Translations under genes and position numbers: made by a program
Origin: Acarospora socialis
Taxonomy: Eukaryota; Ascomycota; Lecanoromycetes; Acarosporales; Acarosporaceae
Length of the DNA stretch: 64,000 nucleotides
Reading direction: 5' to 3'
Assembly: GCA_025617375.2 (NCBI GenBank)
Contig: JAMYGW020000011.1
Location: 496,001-560,000, forward strand
The notes under the pieces: model-generated
What the model was told of the DNA's origin: nothing
The model's database searches: none
What the model saw: only the letters and a program-made list of their open reading frames with translations
Shown here: positions 60,372-64,000 of the stretch, in pieces
Position numbering within the stretch: the stretch's first letter is position 1
Layout: the number at the start of each line of letters is the position of its first letter

Positions 60372-62374
60372 ATGTACTGCATGTTCAAACCTTCACTCGG
60401 GAGCTGGGCCTTGTTGCTATCAACTCTCTTTGCCAACTCATCCTGGTCGCTTTCTGCTCCTTCTTGCGCCACCGTAACCACTACGAGCGGCCTGATTGCC
60501 GGTCATGCAGCTCCCAATCGTACAGATGTCTCCGAGTACCTGGGCATCCCTTATGCCCAACCACCACTGGGATGTCTCCGTTTTGCCGCGCCGCAAAAGC
60601 TTGCATCGTCCAACGCACCATTCAATGCATCGACGTTTGTGAGTTGCTTCAGACTTTATGTCCGTCAGTGATTTAAACATAAGCTAATCAAAGGTCTTTC
60701 GAAGTCGCCGTATGTTATTCACTCGTATTGCTGCACCGAGACCTAGCTGTTGATACTCTAGCGAAGTGACTGCCCTGCGAATATAGCGCCTCCAAGCACC
60801 TTTCCGAACTTCACTGGGAACGGCTTCCGAGTCTATAGCACCTTCACCGGCCGAGCAGGCAACAAGACTAATCCGCAGAGTGAAGACTGCTTGACCTTGA
60901 ATGTCTGGACTAAGAACCCTTCGGCAACGCAGGCACAGCCAGTGTTTGTCTGGCTACATGGCGGCAGTAAGAATCTCTTCATTGTCATTGACGTCTCCAA
61001 CTTCCCAAGACCCCACTTAATTCTTTGTTATTCAGGGTTCTCTATTCCTGGCTCGCATAATCCATTCTATAATGGCCAATACCTAGCCGACGAAGAAGAC
61101 GTTGTAGTAGTGACTATCAAGTAGGGCTAACCCAAGGCCTACCCCCTTACACAAGAGTTATTCGTTAACAACCATCCACAGCTACCGCGTCAATATCTTT
61201 GGTTTCTCTGGCGCTCCCGGCGAAGTGCAAAATGTAGGTCTCCTCGATCAACGCTTGGCCGTCGAATGGGTGCGCGACAACATCCAAGGCTTCGGCGGTG
61301 ACCCCAAGCGAATAACACTCTTCGGACAATCCGCCGGGGGCGCTTCCGTGGACTATTACTCCTATGCTTGGACTCAAGACCCCATCGTCAGCGGCCTGAT
61401 TTCCCATTCCGGCACGGCCCTCAGCTTCACGCCCAATACCCCGGAGCTAAGCGCAAAGTACTTCCACAACGTCTCCGCCGCTCTTGGCTGTGGAGGCTCC
61501 GGCAGCGATCCAAAGGCGGTCGTCAACTGCATGCGTACCAAGAACACCACCGAGATCCTCAAAGCCGTCGCGCTCGTCCCGGCCGCGCCGTCTCCCGCAC
61601 TCCCGCAGCCCGTGTTCCACCCGACCGTCGACAACCGGACCGTCTTTGCAGACTACAGCGCCCTGTCATCCAACGGCAAATTCATAAAAGTGGTCAGTTC
61701 CCATCCCATCCCAAACACATTGGAGGTAGCCCCATACTGACCAAGCATCCGTGCTCGTTATCAAGCCCTACCTCGTTGGCAACAACAACTACGAAGCCGG
61801 CACCTACAAACTCTCCGCCTTCGCGGCGCGGAAGAACCTGACCGAAGCGCAATGGGACGCCTTCAACCTCGCCGGCTTCACCTGCCCCTCGGCCCGCGAG
61901 GCCGCCGCCCGCGCGCAGAACAGCGTCCCTGTCTGGCGTTACCGCTATTTCGGCGACTGGCCCAACATCCGCCTGTACCCTGGTAGCGGCGCCTACCATG
62001 GCAGCGACCTGCTGCTGATCTTCGGCACCGCGCAGGATGTGAGTGGCGAGCCGAATTCGCCAACCGAGGAGGCGACGAGCAGGTATATGATGAATGCGTG
62101 GGCGTCGTTCGCGAGGGATCCGGTGGGTGGGTTGAGGGCGTTTGGGTGGCCGGTCTATGATCCCAAAGGTATGTGTCAAGGCTTTCGTTTGGATGCTGCT
62201 GGAGGTTGTCACGCGCTCGTAGAGGTTGAGGCTTACATGCGTGGTTTGATAGGCGATACGCTGGTCCGACTGGCTTATGACAACCAGACCACGGCGTCTT
62301 TCGTCTCTCCGGGCGTGTACGATAAATCGTGCCCTGCTGTCAATGACCCGACCCCCGCTCAGGGCGCGTTCTGA
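60372..62374 (+). CDS. Secreted type-B carboxylesterase
   Basis: Alpha/beta-hydrolase of the carboxylesterase/cholinesterase family, probably exported. Six exons (60372-60638, 60762-60966, 61036-61120, 61182-61692, 61766-62168, 62253-62374) give 530 aa. The N terminus (MYCMFKPSLGSWALLLSTLF) is a signal peptide. Landmarks: VSEYLGIPYAQPPLG, EDCLTLNVW, the oxyanion-hole region VFVWLHGG, YRVNIFGFSG, LLDQRLAVEWVRDNI, FGGDPKRITLFGQSAGGAS with the catalytic Ser, PYLVGNNNYEAG and the catalytic His region AYHGSDLLLIFG. The fifth intron is a multiple of three and lacks stops, so a longer retained form would also be open; the spliced form fits the family better. Substrate unknown. Confidence 0.92.
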
Positions 62375-62881
62375 GGAGCGGATGAGGAGTCCTGCTCTCG
62401 GGACCGGCTCGAAGGAGGTACTGATAGCCGTAATGGAATGATGAGTAGTGACTGCAAGTGGTAGATATGAGAAGGTAGTATATACTTTGTATAAATGGTA
62501 GTCATACAACCTAGTCGAAATAGATCATACATTTCCTGGATGTTGCTAGCCCTAGCGTGCAGGCTATGAGACGCCCTCAGGATCATGAAGCGGCTGGATC
62601 CGATGAGACGTGGTGAAGTGATTGACATTGATCAGAGATCACGCAAGCTGCATTATAGAGTCCTATTGGAATCAGGAAGCTGGACCCACCCCCCAACGAG
62701 AAGCCCCGTACAGGCCCCAACGAATAATGTGCGGAAAGTAAACTCGTCCCTTCAAACGAAAGCCAATACCGCGAGACAAAGGGCACCTCGTACTGTCCAC
62801 AGAGAACGCCAACATCTGGACACAAAGCACGAACGAAGAGTAAACAACGCCAACGCCCCCTATCCGACAACCCACCAGGCC
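62375..62881. other. Convergent intergenic spacer
   Basis: About 500 bases between the carboxylesterase and DRG2 3' ends. Nothing supported. Confidence 0.5.
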
Positions 62882-64000
62882 CTACTTCGCCACAATCGAC
62901 ACCACGTCCTCATCAGCCACGACATGACTCAGGCCCACCCGTTGCGGCACATGCCTCGCGCTGGCGCCCCACACCAAGGCATACTTGAACGTCTCCTTCA
63001 GCGTCCGATGCACCTGGTCGCACACCTCTTCGATCGTCGACTTGTTGCGCACGATCAGCGCTTCGCTGAAGTCGGGCTCGACGCCTTTTCTGCACATGAT
63101 GTACCATTTCAGCACTGACCGATGATAGTTCAAGTGAGAAGGGAGGAGGGAAGGGGAAAGAGAGGGAGGGGAGGGAGGTACCGTTTCGTATAAATCCTCA
63201 TCAGCTGCAGTTCGTGCCAGCAGCGCTCGACGACGTCTTGGATGCCGAGGTCCAGCTCGCAGCTCATGACGACGGTGTTGGGCTCGCGTGCCAGCTTGTC
63301 GAGAAAGTCGAGGCTGACGCTGTCGATTTTGTTGTAGACGTAGAGGCTGAGGGGGGCGGGGTGTCAGTTCGGTACTGTCGTGGGAAGGTAGGGCGGTGGG
63401 GAGGGGTGTACCATTTGATGTATTTGCGGTGGTCTTTCATGATGACGTCGATGAAGTCGTCGACGGTTGCTAGGCGAGTTTATTATTTACGGAGGTGATG
63501 TGGAGGAGATGCGCGTACCGTTCTCATCTCGTACCAGTACTTCGCAGTTCAGCATCTTGTAGTCCCGGAGGATGTTGTACAGCATCTTCTCGTCGAGGTT
63601 CTTCGGCGTGGTCTGAAAGGTGATTTTCATGCCGCCTGCCTTCTTGACTTTCAAGTAAATGTTCCTGCATCGTTAGCATAGCTTTTCCCAAGAGGACATG
63701 GTCGACTTCATACGGCGGCTCTCGATTCAACCGTATGCCCACCGCTTCCAGTTCCGCCTCCAGTAGAGCCCTCTGCTCGGCTTTCTTGGTAGCGTCAAGG
63801 ATCATGAGGATTAAATCACTGGTCTACACCTTCCCGTCAACAAATCGCATACCCTTATAATCACAGAAGACCATACCTTTGCCGCCGAAATAACCTGCCT
63901 CCCTCGCCCCTTCCCCTCCGAAGCCCCCTCGATAATCCCCGGCAGGTCCAAGACTTGGATTTCGGCGCCCCCGTACTCGAGCACACCCGGAATGGCCGTG
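62882..64000 (-). CDS. RBG2: DRG2/RBG2 GTP-binding protein (3' part, cut by window end)
   Basis: Translation-associated OBG/DRG-family GTPase; the DRG2 (yeast Rbg2) branch pairs with a DFRP/Gir2 partner and binds ribosomes. Visible exons begin 64000-63877 and 63823 leftward, with further introns down to 62882. The first exon and P-loop (G1) lie beyond the window. Present: G3 region [51 protein letters not shown]4 [13 protein letters not shown], and the C-terminal TGS domain ([42 protein letters not shown]). GASEG and SDL(I/V)LM(I/V)LDATK mark DRG2 rather than DRG1. The stop is at 62882. Confidence 0.93.

Overview
The window is nuclear DNA from a filamentous ascomycete (Pezizomycotina; Dothideomycetes would fit, but that is a guess). 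The evidence is short introns of about 50-170 bases with GT...AG ends and CTAAC/CTGAC-like branch sites, compact genes on both strands, and fungal-specific proteins (Set2, HAL4-like kinase, Rvs161, rhodopsin-domain membrane protein, GH128 enzyme). All gene models below were built by eye from splice signals and protein similarity. No tRNA, rRNA, CRISPR array, intact transposase or virus-like element was found.

Layout. 1-4.6 kb: no supported gene. 4.6-16 kb: dense housekeeping block with a FAF1-like ribosome-biogenesis factor and HIS6 (head to head), an unknown Trp-rich protein, a tiny four-exon V-ATPase subunit f gene, ELP3 and LSC1 (head to head), and the AP-2 mu subunit. 15.6-17 kb: a BTB-domain protein. 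17-21 kb: no convincing gene. 21-27.5 kb: a HAL4/SAT4-type kinase, RVS161 (BAR domain) and GABA aminotransferase. 27.6-36 kb: an accessory segment with a broken polysaccharide deacetylase, a CpG-starved block, an internally duplicated unknown protein, a GH128-type glycoside hydrolase and a small secreted protein. 36-46 kb: a four-helix membrane protein, peptidyl-tRNA hydrolase, SET2 and an AT-hook protein. 48.4-51.1 kb: PGS1 and NDUFA12, head to head, both mitochondrial inner-membrane functions. 51.4-51.7 kb: a small Tc1/mariner-like MITE. 52-57 kb: a large ABCC transporter. 57.9-62.4 kb: a rhodopsin-domain membrane protein and a secreted carboxylesterase. 62.9-64 kb: the 3' part of DRG2/RBG2, cut by the window end.

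The genes do not form one pathway. Most are conserved single-function genes: histidine synthesis, tRNA modification, TCA cycle, endocytosis, chromatin, cardiolipin precursor synthesis and complex I. I found no convincing new multi-gene system. The most interesting points are very small multi-exon genes with 7-nt exons, the duplicated unknown protein, the decayed deacetylase beside a compositionally odd block, and the MITE.
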